Assembly (NCBI GenBank): GCA_028565635.1
Contig: JAOXYB010067967.1
Location: 1-10,097, forward strand
Origin: Phoronis ovalis
Taxonomy: Eukaryota; Phoronida; Phoronidae
Direction of reading: 5' to 3'
DNA: 10,097 nt
Shown: in pieces, positions 1-9,010 of the stretch
How the letters are laid out: every line of letters begins with the position of its first letter
How positions within the stretch are numbered: the stretch's first letter is position 1
Translations under genes and position numbers: made by a program
Notes under the pieces: model-generated
Databases searched by the model: none
What the model was told of the DNA's origin: nothing
Seen by the model: only the letters and a program-made list of their open reading frames with translations

Positions 1-81
1 AATCTTCTCAAAGATCATCTAAAATACTTCGTTGTAACTCAATACAATCATTTTAGAACATTTTGAATTTTTTTTTTTATT

Positions 82-121
82 TGACCTTTGACCTTCAAAT
101 GACCTTTTGACCTCAAGGTCA
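82..121. repeat. Cluster of five TGACCT/AGGTCA half-sites
   Basis: TGACCT occurs at 82-87, 89-94, 100-105 and 108-113, followed by the inverted form AGGTCA at 116-121. The first pair is separated by one base (a direct repeat, DR1). The third and fourth are separated by two (DR2). The last two face each other across two bases. AGGTCA is the consensus half-site of many nuclear receptors, so binding is possible. The motifs belong to a repeat, however, and may only reflect its sequence. Confidence 0.6.
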
Positions 122-205
122 ACAATGGCCTACCCCAGGGATGGCATATGTCAAGTATCAAGTTCCTAGCTGTAACCGTCTTCGAGATATAGCTTACTGA
201 AAATT

Positions 206-273
206 GGAAGAAAAAGAAAAAGAAAAGAAAAAGAAAAAGAAAAGAAAAAAGAAAAAGAAGAAGAAGAAAGAAA
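206..273 (+). repeat. Purine (GA-rich) simple repeat
   Basis: An uninterrupted purine run on the plus strand is built of A4-5G units and ends in GAA triplets. It is a low-complexity tract inside the dispersed repeat block. It produces artefactual poly-Phe/Leu reading frames on the minus strand that should not be taken as genes. Confidence 0.9.
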
Positions 274-292
274 TCGTACAAAACCAACAGGC

Positions 293-312
293 TTGCTCCC
301 TTATAGGAGCAA
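293..312. repeat. Short perfect inverted repeat
   Basis: TTGCTCC (293-299) and GGAGCAA (306-312) form a perfect 7-bp stem around a 6-base loop. It lies just after the purine tract and is probably part of the same repeat family. No function is assigned. Confidence 0.6.
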
Positions 313-345
313 CCCTAAAAAGCAACATAAAGGTAGCAGGGGTAG

Positions 346-893
346 TTAATCTCGATAAATTAAACAAAATGTTGCCTGATTGAATTTGTTGTTGTGTATA
401 GAAAAGAATACGCAATACTGAAAATTAGATCCAATACTCAGTTAAGTGAAACTTAATATTTTGTTTAGCCTTTTTGACATTAATAAAAAAAACATAACAC
501 GTGGGTTTTAATTTATAGGTATACAAATAACAATACCTGTAGAACTAGCCAATCCAGATTTGAGAAAATAGTGGTTCAAGGTTCGTTTACTTACCAGTCT
601 AGCCAATGAAAGCACGAAAAAATGATAAACATATTTCTGTATTCCTATGTTTAATATTAGTATGTTAACAGCAAATTACAAAACGTATGTTCTTGTCACT
701 ACTTGTTTATTATATAGTATTGATATTAGTTGGACTCAATATATTTGTATGCATTGCAGAGATTACATATGAATTGCATGTAAACGGACGCAACGTATAG
801 ATTTATGTCTCTGAACACATCTACATGTAGTGGTGTCAAATAATGGAATAAAAATGATTCAAGATATATAGCTATCGCATTTCAAAAACTTAC
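346..893 (-). other. Probable intron of receptor gene B
   Basis: This stretch follows a perfect GTAAGT donor (893-888, minus strand), so it should be intronic. I looked for the expected stalk, transmembrane and death-domain exon on the minus strand here and found none. A donor-like GTAAGT near 587 has no acceptable acceptor and open frame upstream of it. An acceptor-like TTTTCAG near 421 leads into the repeat block, so I did not call an exon there. The remainder of gene B is expected to the left of the window. Confidence 0.5.
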
Positions 894-944
894 CACTACT
901 GCTTGAAGGAAAGTGTGCTCGGCGAACCACACAGTTTCCAAGAT
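894..944 (-). CDS. TNFR-like receptor gene B, exon with last extracellular Cys
   Basis: A 51-nt internal exon lies on the minus strand, between an acceptor ending ATTTTACAG and a perfect GTAAGT donor. It starts with two bases that complete a codon begun in the 1476-1630 exon (G + AT = Asp). It encodes 16 full codons, LGNCVVRRAHFPSSSS, and ends with one base of the next codon (phase 1). The single Cys fits as the final cysteine of the cysteine-rich region, and the run of Ser looks like the start of an extracellular stalk. The frame joins the previous exon without a stop, which together with both splice signals makes it convincing despite its size. The next exon, expected to hold the stalk, membrane helix and cytoplasmic tail, is not visible in the window. 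Confidence 0.75.
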
Positions 945-1475
945 CTGTAAAATAGAAACAACTACTCATCGTCTATTACATAACGGTGATATCTAACTGT
1001 TTATTATAAGTAGCATATGGCGAATACAGTATTGAACTAGTGAAATATGAATCGTACACTTAACGGACGAAAACATGGTTAACTACTCTCGTGAGTAAAC
1101 TGTACGTATAACAATTAACTAACCCAATCGCATAAGGGTATAAGAGATATTCTTTATTACTCAAGTTATATGTATTTTTTGCGTATAGATATGTTCAGCT
1201 TATCTTATTTCCACCTTTTTAAAGTCATTGTCATGTCATTTTATGAAGGAAGTGGCTGTGATTTTATTGGTCCGCCTTTGTAATTAGCATTTAGGATTAG
1301 ATTAACTGTAATACTCAAAGTCTTACTTAATGGTCGTTACCCCTTTTTAAATTAAAGAAAATGTGCTCCATTTAAGAGTGTTTTATGTAGATCAGAATTG
1401 CCATGTTTTCAAGCATAATCATTTGTCTTTAAAATGTATCTATTAGCAGTTTGCTAATGCTTGATAACCGTTTAC
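945..1475 (-). other. Intron of receptor gene B
   Basis: This is the interval between the GTAAAC donor at 1475-1470 and the TTTTACAG acceptor ending at 945, minus strand. It is AT-rich sequence with no recognisable coding or repeat content. Confidence 0.7.
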
Positions 1476-1630
1476 CATCTAGAACTGTTCCGTGAGGACA
1501 AACAGGTGCGCACACAGTACCACTAGCTATAGATGCATTGCTGTAGCCCTTCATACAACGGCATTTAGCGTCTTCGATCATACTTCCCATGCTGTGGTAT
1601 TCCAAATAATATCTAGATTCACAAATTCTC
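1476..1630 (-). CDS. TNFR-like receptor gene B, cysteine-rich domain exon
   Basis: A 155-nt internal exon begins after an acceptor ending ATTTACAG and ends before donor GTAAAC. Its first base completes the Arg codon begun in the 1861-1963 exon (AG|G). It then encodes 51 codons and ends with one extra base (phase 1). Five cysteines are visible, at exon residues 3, 23, 25, 40 and 44. The C-x19-C-x-C spacing followed by Lys-Gly-Tyr is characteristic of TNFR cysteine-rich domains, where a disulphide-bonded ladder binds trimeric TNF-like ligands. An N-glycosylation sequon (NAS, residues 31-33) is present. By family knowledge this part lies outside the cell. Other Cys-rich modules (EGF-like, for example) fit the spacing less well. 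The exact subfamily and ligand cannot be told. Confidence 0.85.
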
Positions 1631-1860
1631 CTGTAAATAATAATACAAATTATAAACCAACATTTCTTTACAAGTATAAACAAATTAAGTGTACTTTTGT
1701 TATCCTTTGTATAATTTGTACAGAGTTATACATGAGATTAACGTATTAATTATAACTATAATGCATTATTCATTTCGGATCAGATGCACTATATGTAGGT
1801 TACATTTTTATTATAGAAACTACTCCCGAAATAATTTCAGAAAGCCTTTGAATACAGTAC
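1631..1860 (-). other. Intron of receptor gene B
   Basis: This is a short intron on the minus strand from a GTACTG donor (1860-1855) to an acceptor ending ATTATTTACAG at 1631. It splits the cysteine-rich domain in phase 2, and both flanking exons stay in frame across it. Nothing else is seen in it. Confidence 0.75.
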
Positions 1861-1963
1861 CTCAGTATGCAATTATCTCCAGCATAATTAAAGCTGGGTT
1901 GGAAGTATTCACTTCCACACGATTCACATGTGTACGTTCCATTCGACTGGCAAACACGATATC
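1861..1963 (-). CDS. TNFR-like receptor gene B, cysteine-rich domain exon
   Basis: A 103-nt internal exon on the minus strand starts after the acceptor TTATTTGGTGTAG, which has a pyrimidine-rich run upstream, and ends at GAG|GTACTG. It starts with two bases of a codon (phase 1 entry) and ends with two bases of an Arg codon. Cysteines lie at exon residues 4, 12, 15 and 31. C-x2-C-G followed by an aromatic pair and then C-x15-C is typical of TNFR modules, and an NGT sequon sits at residues 7-9. Joined to the 1476-1630 exon, the pattern is C-x7-C-x2-C-x15-C-x5-C-x19-C-x-C, which matches the canonical family spacing. The phase-1 entry shows that at least one exon lies upstream ending in phase 1. 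The signal-peptide candidate at 4795-4760 ends in phase 0 and so cannot be joined directly. Confidence 0.85.
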
Positions 1964-4759
1964 CTACACCAAATAATGAAGAGAACAATAATTCATGTAG
2001 TGTACATATCATTTTTTTTCGTGGGGATGTATCTTGTTACTTGCTTAGTAAATCGAAATAACTATTTTTTTTTAATTTGAGGAAAAAACAAATATGTGAC
2101 TAAACTTCATATGGTTTAACCCAGTGAGTTTCAAAAACTTGGGACTACATTTTGTAGGTATATACATGTACGTAAAAATTGTTTACGCAAAGTATTACCT
2201 ACGTAGTATATGAGGGGCTGTTGACTTACATTATTTTGAATTTTAAGTTTCAAAAATTTAATTTTTTAACCTAAGTGGCGATTGACCAGGTTAGATGGTC
2301 TACTTAGAGAAAAATAAGTTACAGTTTTAGATGAGTTGTATATTGCAAGAAAGGTATACTTTCGTTTGTCTATCGTTCAACTAGCTACAAATTAATTTAG
2401 TATAACATATAAATAAAATATGTGCCAATAGTATTCGCCCTGAAGTCAAACTGTCATGGGAGTGCAAATAAGAATAACTGTTTTGGGTTACTTTATACAT
2501 GTGAATAGAAAAATGACAATGCATACTTAACCAGACTTTGTATTGAAGTTAGTAAATATGTGTATTATCTATTTAAGAATAGGTTCGTTAAGAGGCATAA
2601 TGCTTTGCTTAAAATATTTTACACAATGAGTGTAATAAATACGTGATATTTAAATCCTATTTTTCTGTCAACGATTAAGTCAGTGTTGATATCAATACTT
2701 CCTTTATACCTTTTATATAGTAAATACAAACTATCAGTCTCATGCTGCCGGGCCAACAAAATGCAGGAGACATAATACTCACTGGTCGATCGGGTACCTT
2801 AAGGGGGGTTTTGTGACGACCTTAAAAGAGAAAATGTTTGATTTTTTTCTAAAATAAAACAAATCTGTAACCTTATGGCAATACTTTTGTACAGAAGTTA
2901 TAGCTCATAAATGTGTGTGTAAAATAATTCGAAAGAGTTTCACTTATTATAATAAATATGATAAATAAAATTTGATGACAATTTCAACTTCAAGTTACCT
3001 AACGAAGCCCCCAAAAATATGAATGAAAGCTCCACCTCTTTGTCAATCGCCAAATCCTGGCCTGTCATTGGTCAATATGCTATGACGTTGCGCCTGGCAG
3101 TTATTATTATGGAGAAATTAAATTAACTAAAACGAAAAAGAAAGATAGAATTTTACAAAAATGTTACATTATCCATGACTTTCTCTACTTTAGTGATGGT
3201 AATTAATAGTTCAGCTATAATGTAGCGGATAAAACTAAAAATGTTTCAATGAAAAGGTGGCGAAAATTCCACTTTTTTCTTTCCCGAGATGAAATCATTC
3301 ATATTCTGGGTCACATGGAATTATGCAAACAATATACATATTTTATGGGGCTAGCGAGGTTATCAAGGTATACGGTTTACTTAAAGATGTATGCCTGGCA
3401 TTCGCATCGGGATCATTAGTCTGAATAAAACCTTTATAAAATTCCTCAATGTCAGCTTACACAGAAAAAATAATCTTGGGATAAGTAAAACATTAAAGAA
3501 CTATCTATTTTGCTTGAATCCATTGAAAGCCGTCGATGGTGAATGGATTTTATGACGACATTTATTACACGACATGACCTTTGAGTGGGCGAGCATGCAA
3601 ATCTTCATAAAACAGGATGTTCATTTTTTTCCTGAAACAGTTCTGCTCTAATTTACATAAATAAAGAAACACTGTATAAAAAAAATAAAAGCATTGGCCG
3701 GTACGTAAAACTATTTTTGGACGGGAAAGGAGTGTCCTAGGGTTACAAAGATAAATCGAGACATGTACTTATGGGTTGATGTAATTTATGAATGAAACAG
3801 ACTACTTGGTCATATCACTGTTCACGTCTAAACTTGTAAACCGGTTTTAGTTACATTTGAGGTTACGAAAACATCCTGATATATAAATAACCATGTTTTT
3901 CTGAAATCACAATCAGTGCGTGCCTTTACCCAGCCCAGTGGGATTAAATGCAGCCGAGGAACACGGCGTGAAGGCATGAAACCGCGTCCTTTTGTAACAC
4001 GTCATGCGTAACCACGCCAGTGTCTTTTGACAATGAATGTTTAAATTCGTCCTTATAAACTAAATGTGTAAATACAAAAAGTATTTTCAAAAACAAGAAA
4101 GGTCATTGTATATACTGATGTGACATAGTTTGGGACATGCTACTGCCACTTAAATATTATTTCTTGAATAACTAGCAATACCATATGCAAGATTTGTATT
4201 CCAAATAATTAGCTCTAGGTTTGGTAAAAACAGAATTGATCGAATTATTTAGATATGAAGCCTACTACGCATAACTCTGGTATGTACTCTCATATAAGTG
4301 ACCTCATGTACCGATCGATCCCACGTAGTAATGACATTCGCTACCTGGATCCGCAAAGTCATGTGAGGTTCTTGCTTTGAATCAGTAAAAAACAGTATAA
4401 GCAAATAAGCACAGCAGGATATGGTATCAACGTGTACTTGCCAAATATTATACGTCTTCATCAACAGCACCCAATGAGGATAATTTTAGGGGGTTTACAT
4501 AGCAAACCAACATATCTTTTACATGTTTCATGTTTAGATAAAACATTCGTTGGTGTAACTTAGAAGGTCACAACTGTTCCCCATTCACATGCAAGCTGAT
4601 TTTTTTATTTTGCGGATTTAAAAGGTTTGTCAGCCAGACAGACGGGTCAGCGGAACATGTATTATTTTGAAGAACAGCCTTGGTGGGTGCTTCCGATTCA
4701 TAACATTTTAGTTGGAATTTTAGTAAAAGGGATTTTATAATTTTATAATAATAGCTTAC
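1964..4759 (-). other. Intronic stretch of gene B, probably containing an unidentified exon
   Basis: This stretch is AT-rich with no long reading frame. If the exon at 4795-4760 starts gene B, at least one further exon entering in phase 0 and leaving in phase 1 must lie here to supply the N-terminal part of the first cysteine-rich domain. I could not identify it: no minus-strand segment with the right phases and a CxxC-type motif stood out. Less AT-rich patches occur at about 2740-2820, 3000-3110 and 3900-4020. The second of these contains a 70-nt candidate exon, discussed in the findings. No mobile element is recognised. Confidence 0.4.
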
Positions 4760-4795
4760 CACAATGAAAATTAGAATCGGGAAGAAAGTTTTCAT
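4760..4795 (-). CDS. Candidate signal-peptide first exon of receptor gene B
   Basis: On the minus strand an ATG in a favourable context (A at -3, AAAATGA) opens MKTFFPILIFIV, a Lys followed by a hydrophobic run, as in the start of a secretion signal. A good donor, GTG|GTAAGC, follows at once (exon end 4760, phase 0). It lies upstream of the cysteine-rich exons on the same strand, as expected for the first coding exon of a type I receptor. Weak points are that it is only 12 codons, that AT-rich DNA often encodes Leu/Ile/Phe runs by chance, and that its phase does not match the 1861-1963 exon, so an intervening exon is required. Without splicing the frame would continue to a stop at 4568, but that tail resembles no family I know. 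Confidence 0.35.
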
Positions 4796-7552
4796 TTTAA
4801 GTCCGAGCTCCTCTCAAAACGGACATCACCTTCCTCGAGCATAGAGTATGCACATGGAGTTCAGATAATTATCTTCATTCCGATTGAGCGTGCACTAGTA
4901 CAGGCATCATTTAGTGCTAATACTAAGTGACACTTTTACATGCACAGTAGTCAGTTAATGAATGGCATACCTTTACTCAGACAACAAAGAAAAAGGATTG
5001 GTATTTCCGGCTGAGACTCTGAACATGTAAAAATATTTACTCATAGTGACTGAGGGGAATTACCTTACCCTATGTACTATTACATTCGGTTGGTTACTAA
5101 GGATCAAGGAGTGCCGCAGAGAGGATTATAGGGGTTGCTTTGATTTTTAAAAGCGAATTTAAACGTGGTTTTGATTCGGTCTTTCACCATTTTAGCAATG
5201 AAAGTAACGTTTTGTTTTATTGTCTCAGTAAATAGTGTCAGGGTCTGGGGCGCAAGAATACAATAAAACTAAACGAAAAAGGATTCCAAACAACTGTCTT
5301 TATTTGACTTGAACAATTATTTTGATAAAGTAACCGGGGTGTAACCACATTTGGGGAATATAAATAATGCAGTAAAACCAGTAGGGTATTTAATTAACAC
5401 TCTTGGCGTTGACTGACACACTTATCGGTGTGAGGTTAACCGGGGATTTATGTCATGCCTGAGAAATATTTGTGGCCGTCTGAATCTCCTGACAAGTATA
5501 CATCGTTGAATATATTTGGATGTCAAGGTGTAATACATGGGGCTATTACCATATAACTGCATTAACCCAGGGATAATCATACACATAATAATAGACGTTT
5601 TCAGCAAACAAGTTACAACAGGTGCAATATTGCACTTTATTTGTAAAAACAAAATCTATAACGAAATACCCATTACAATTTGGATAGAGTTTGCCGTAAT
5701 AGTGCACATACCACGAATCACTAGTTACACACATCAATCAGTGTCATATTGTTTACAAATCAATAGTTAGCTATTTATCCGGTAGTTATATCACTTTGAT
5801 GTTTTTCATACAGAAAATTGATGTTCTCATCCGACAACAATGTAAATGTTTTCATTAAATTATGTGACAGATAACCCTACATCAGTACCAGATAAATTCA
5901 AAGCGGTTTACATGCTTCAGTATTGGTGTATACCTTTCTCTTCTGTAACTGTAATCTCCTTTGGTTTAAATTACTGTACTCCAAGTTCGTCGTAACGAAC
6001 TGAACGAATTAACTTACATGCTGGTATATTGTTTGTGAATGACTTTTGTTAGGTGTCCTGTTCCTCTGTTTGAAGAATGTGAATATTTCCTAAGGTATAT
6101 TTCTTAGAAGTCCTACTTTTGACGAAACTATATTAGCCCCTAGTATATTACTGAAGCATACCAAATGAGCATTTCAAGTAAATAGGCGGAAGAGAAAGAT
6201 GTTGGCAAACATTGCATTTGCAACCTTCACATTGACCTTTTTTTTCTAAAATGGCCGCAGTGTGTATGGATTCAAAATATGCAGTAAGCGATTTATTTCA
6301 AAGAATGAGAGGAAAAAACGTTATAAAATAGAATTCTTCCGTTGCAATGAAACAAAAAGATATATTCTTTAAAATACGAGACGTAAATAAGCGTAATATC
6401 AACAGGTTTCAAGACTTAGCATGCAATGTCTTCCGTACCTTGGGATCAAACTCATCAATTATAATCACCAATATTCTTAACACTGTTATATAGGACCAGC
6501 AAAGACGTTTTGAATATTATGGTATGACAGTTGATGAAGATCTTGTTACATTATTGAACCATGGACGTGGTTATATTCATTGGCACTTCATTTCATTCTT
6601 TCGGCTTTAATTATTATATATATTACTGCCGCCGCTTTGTAAGTACAGATGTCGCATACTTTCTTCATAATTAATAAAGTTTAATCTTTAAGACGTGCAT
6701 ACGCATATTTTATGTACTATGTGTATTTTCTGAGCTTCCAGTAAAGCAAGAAGAGAGACTACTGCGGTTATTGGGTATGTCAGAGCTGTTAAGTTGACAA
6801 TCTACCAATCGTATTGTCTCAGTTGCCCTGTACAAAATTTAACTTTACAAGACAACGTTGTTTTCTAGAAACAGTTACACTTGGCTTTGATACTGAAAGA
6901 GGGGTACTAAGGAATGCAGTTTAATTATAGATATTACTATTATTATTGGAGAATCACACTGAATTTTTGCACGGAGAAAGTTTAATTTTTGGCCCTAGCT
7001 TTTCAAGCTGATGGTGCATTGGGTCAGTTTTGCCAGAGGCAGGAATGTTGACATCAAACACTTTACTTTTGGATTAGCAAAAGCACAAGTATTATTTTAT
7101 GTACTAACAAACAGAGCACATACGGCTAGACGGGTATCTGAATGAATAATAAAAATGTAAAATGCAGTTTTGTACACATTTCAGCCATTAAGACGAACAA
7201 AGTTTTTTTGAGGAATGCCTGGGAAAATTATGGAACATTCACTGGAACTTCGAGACGACTGCTAACTTGGTTAATCCACCTCAATAACCACCGAAACACA
7301 ACATCTGCGCCGTAACACAGTGAAGTAAACCTCATTGTTTTTTTACAACAAAGTGCGACTACGTGGTGTCTTGGTACGTGGTACTTTACGCCTGACTGTG
7401 TGATGTATTTATTTATTAATTGTGTCGTTACATACTAGTGTTAGAATTAAAGATACAAGTCATCAAACACAAAAAAATAAAGTTCAACAACCTTCATGAA
7501 TTACTTTATTATAAAGTATTAAATAACCTTATCAACAAATATATAAATATAT

Positions 7553-7570
7553 TGCGGTCATCTGCGGTCA
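7553..7570 (+). repeat. Direct repeat of TGCGGTCA
   Basis: The octamer TGCGGTCA occurs at 7553-7560 and again at 7563-7570, with two bases between. It is a small local duplication, and a regulatory role is only conceivable. Confidence 0.5.
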
Positions 7571-7943
7571 CCTAACTGTCATTCAGCTTTTCATGTTAGA
7601 AATTTATGAATGAATCAGTTATCACATACTTAACGCTATTAATAGAGTGCAATATTATTGGCTGCTTTTGATCTTTGACCCTGGGTTTTCCCACAAGAGA
7701 TCCTATAACACAATGATGAAAACCAATGAGTAAAGAACATTATTTTAATTTATTTATTTAGTGTGCAGGATCAACATTTAGTTTTGATTACTCTAACTTA
7801 ACCTTATGAAGCTAAACATTACGTAAAACAAATACGCATTAAAAAGAAGTTACAACATAATTCAAAACGTAATTGTTTATCATTTTTGAACTGATATGGT
7901 TCGTAATATAGTGTAAGACGACTTCTTTTATAATTATATTAGT

Positions 7944-7959
7944 AGGTCACCTGAGGTCA
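7944..7959 (+). promoter_or_regulatory. Perfect DR4 nuclear-receptor-type motif
   Basis: Two exact AGGTCA half-sites (7944-7949 and 7954-7959) lie in the same direction with a 4-base spacer. This is the DR4 arrangement known to bind RXR heterodimers such as those with thyroid-hormone or liver-X type receptors. Its position between the two receptor genes makes regulation possible, but a chance occurrence is also reasonable. Confidence 0.25.
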
Positions 7960-8143
7960 GATTATTGTTTGAATTTTTAACGTATAAAAGAGTCGGTAAA
8001 CTTAATTTATTAACCGTACAGAATATAAAGGATTGTTTTGAGATTTATTTTGAGTTTGAGAAAATGTATCAACAATATTTTGTACTAATTGGAGTAAATA
8101 AAAGTTAGTTGTGACTGAATTGATGGGCAAGTTAATTTGATTA

Positions 8144-8158
8144 ATATATATATATATA
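8144..8158. repeat. Short (AT)n microsatellite
   Basis: Alternating A and T run for 15 bases within an AT-rich neighbourhood. It is a simple repeat of no assigned function. Confidence 0.8.
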
Positions 8159-8479
8159 ATTTAATTTAAATGTAATACATATTCTGGCACGACTGACACT
8201 AAAGACAAATTGTTGTTAATTCAGTAGTTGCTAAAGAGTATGTTAACTTAATTTTTCGTTTATCAAACTGTATTTAACAATTACGCTATCTACATGGTAT
8301 TACATCCTATTTCAGCATCAAATACCGTTTGAATAAATCCGCATGTTAGTGTATAATTTAATAAGAGCGAAATGTAGCAGATATTTATCGAATACTACAA
8401 ACACTGCTCGTTCAAAATATAAAAGTTATACGTTTTGGAAAACAATTTCAATCTGAATTAACTGTTGGTCTTAGTAAGG

Positions 8480-8760
8480 AAACGTGCATGTAGCACACAT
8501 GGCATTAGATAACCAATTGCAGCCGTGGTAACAAATGCATATGCCCAATATAGAGCCGGCGATCGCATTAATCAGCTCTTTCCTGTTTTCCTTTTTTTGG
8601 GCCCTGAGCACCCAAGGGGACATCTGTATTCGGAAGTGGGTGACAGAAATCACAATTGGAAAAGGTCATTTGAAATGGCATGGCAAATCGGTCAGTTTCA
8701 TGTGTATTTCTCATTAATTCACCAGGCCGTCTGAGCTTAGAGTTCACACAAAAGTTAATT
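8480..8760. other. Less AT-rich island, possible repeat or old element fragment
   Basis: Base composition shifts away from AT relative to both flanks. Several overlapping short frames are open on both strands (for example minus 8801-8568 and plus 8525-8734), a common by-product of fewer stop codons. I recognise no domain in any of them. The stretch lies just past gene A's polyadenylation signal. It may be a degraded transposable-element copy, but no terminal repeats were found. Confidence 0.25.
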
Positions 8761-8808
8761 GGTAAAGACTGCACGAAAAATCGGGAGAAAGCTTGAGACA
8801 TAATTTTG

Positions 8809-8814
8809 TTTATT
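8809..8814 (-). terminator. Polyadenylation signal of receptor gene A
   Basis: TTTATT on the plus strand is AATAAA on the minus strand, about 200 bases after the gene A stop codon. No closer AATAAA was seen between the stop and this point. Cleavage would be expected a few tens of bases further on, at roughly 8780-8800. Confidence 0.5.
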
Positions 8815-9010
8815 TATAACTGAACAAAATTTTCTACGAACAGTTTATGTACCAGAAGACACTACGTTACTATTGAGGTGATGGTAAAATCAATTGTATC
8901 CATAAACAAGTGTGTTTTGATTTAGACCACGACTAGTTTACACAGCCTCTCTTGCTCACAGTATATCCTGCAACTAATAGAAAAGTTCAAGAACTATTTA
9001 TGTAACACAT

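Larger units (their letters stand above)
80..345. repeat. Dispersed repeat-like block, mollusc-type
   Basis: This block opens with several copies of TGACCT (82-121). A more complex unique-looking stretch follows (122-205), then a purine tract (206-273), then a segment containing a short hairpin (293-312). On the minus strand the 122-200 portion reads through phrases such as GCTATATCTCGAAGACGG, which I recall as recurrent in molluscan genomic sequence. That recollection has not been checked by a search. No terminal inverted repeats, target-site duplication or coding capacity could be seen, so the element class is unknown and both boundaries are approximate. The block lies in what should be an intron, or beyond the 3' side, of the minus-strand receptor gene B. 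Confidence 0.5.
4796..8808. other. Probable intergenic region between receptor genes A and B
   Basis: About 4 kb is bounded by the polyadenylation signal of gene A on the right and the putative first exon of gene B on the left, so it should hold gene B's promoter and 5' untranslated region. It is AT-rich. Short frames at 5422-5770 overlap one another on both strands and have no recognisable protein features. I see no TATA box with confidence, no tRNA-like fold and no transposase. Small items within it (a DR4 motif, an octamer direct repeat, an AT repeat and a less AT-rich island) are listed separately. Confidence 0.4.

Noticed and set aside
48-415. Minus-strand frames with long Phe/Leu runs (48-287 and 194-415)
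   Set aside because: They are translations of the purine tract and the dispersed repeat. The second starts just after an acceptor-like TTTTCAG in the phase that gene B would need, but it runs into the repeat hairpin and polypyrimidine stretch and has no donor or membrane/death-domain features.
588-645. GTAAGT donor-like site near 587 with a possible hydrophobic mini-exon for gene B on the minus strand
   Set aside because: The only phase-compatible acceptor has almost no pyrimidine tract, and the implied 16-17 residues are too short and too polar at the ends for the receptor's membrane helix. It is probably a decoy site.
2782-2819. Minus-strand mini-exon with a good acceptor (CTCTTTTAAG) and a GTGAGT donor
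   Set aside because: The splice signals are attractive, but in phase 0 it leaves in phase 2, which does not fit the exon at 1963, and it contains no cysteine. A longer version ending near 2718 has the right phase but no TNFR-like pattern.
3905-4020. Less AT-rich segment open on both strands
   Set aside because: It was examined as a tRNA-derived SINE or an exon. No convincing A and B boxes and no usable acceptor/donor pair with a family-like translation were found.
4249-4470. Minus-strand 73-codon frame containing Cys-Cys
   Set aside because: It was considered as the missing cysteine-rich exon, but the splice-bounded part (30 bases ending CAG|GTAGCG) excludes the cysteines and the phases do not fit.
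5422-5770. Overlapping frames of 60-77 codons on both strands
   Set aside because: They have no recognisable motif, no splice-consistent neighbours and mutually exclusive frames; this is the expected background.
6561-6674. Plus-strand short frame of 37 codons with a strong ATG context (CCATGG), a GTAAGT site inside and an AATAAA overlapping its stop
   Set aside because: It is too short, with no signal or domain and no partner exon downstream. The combination is curious but not enough to call a gene.
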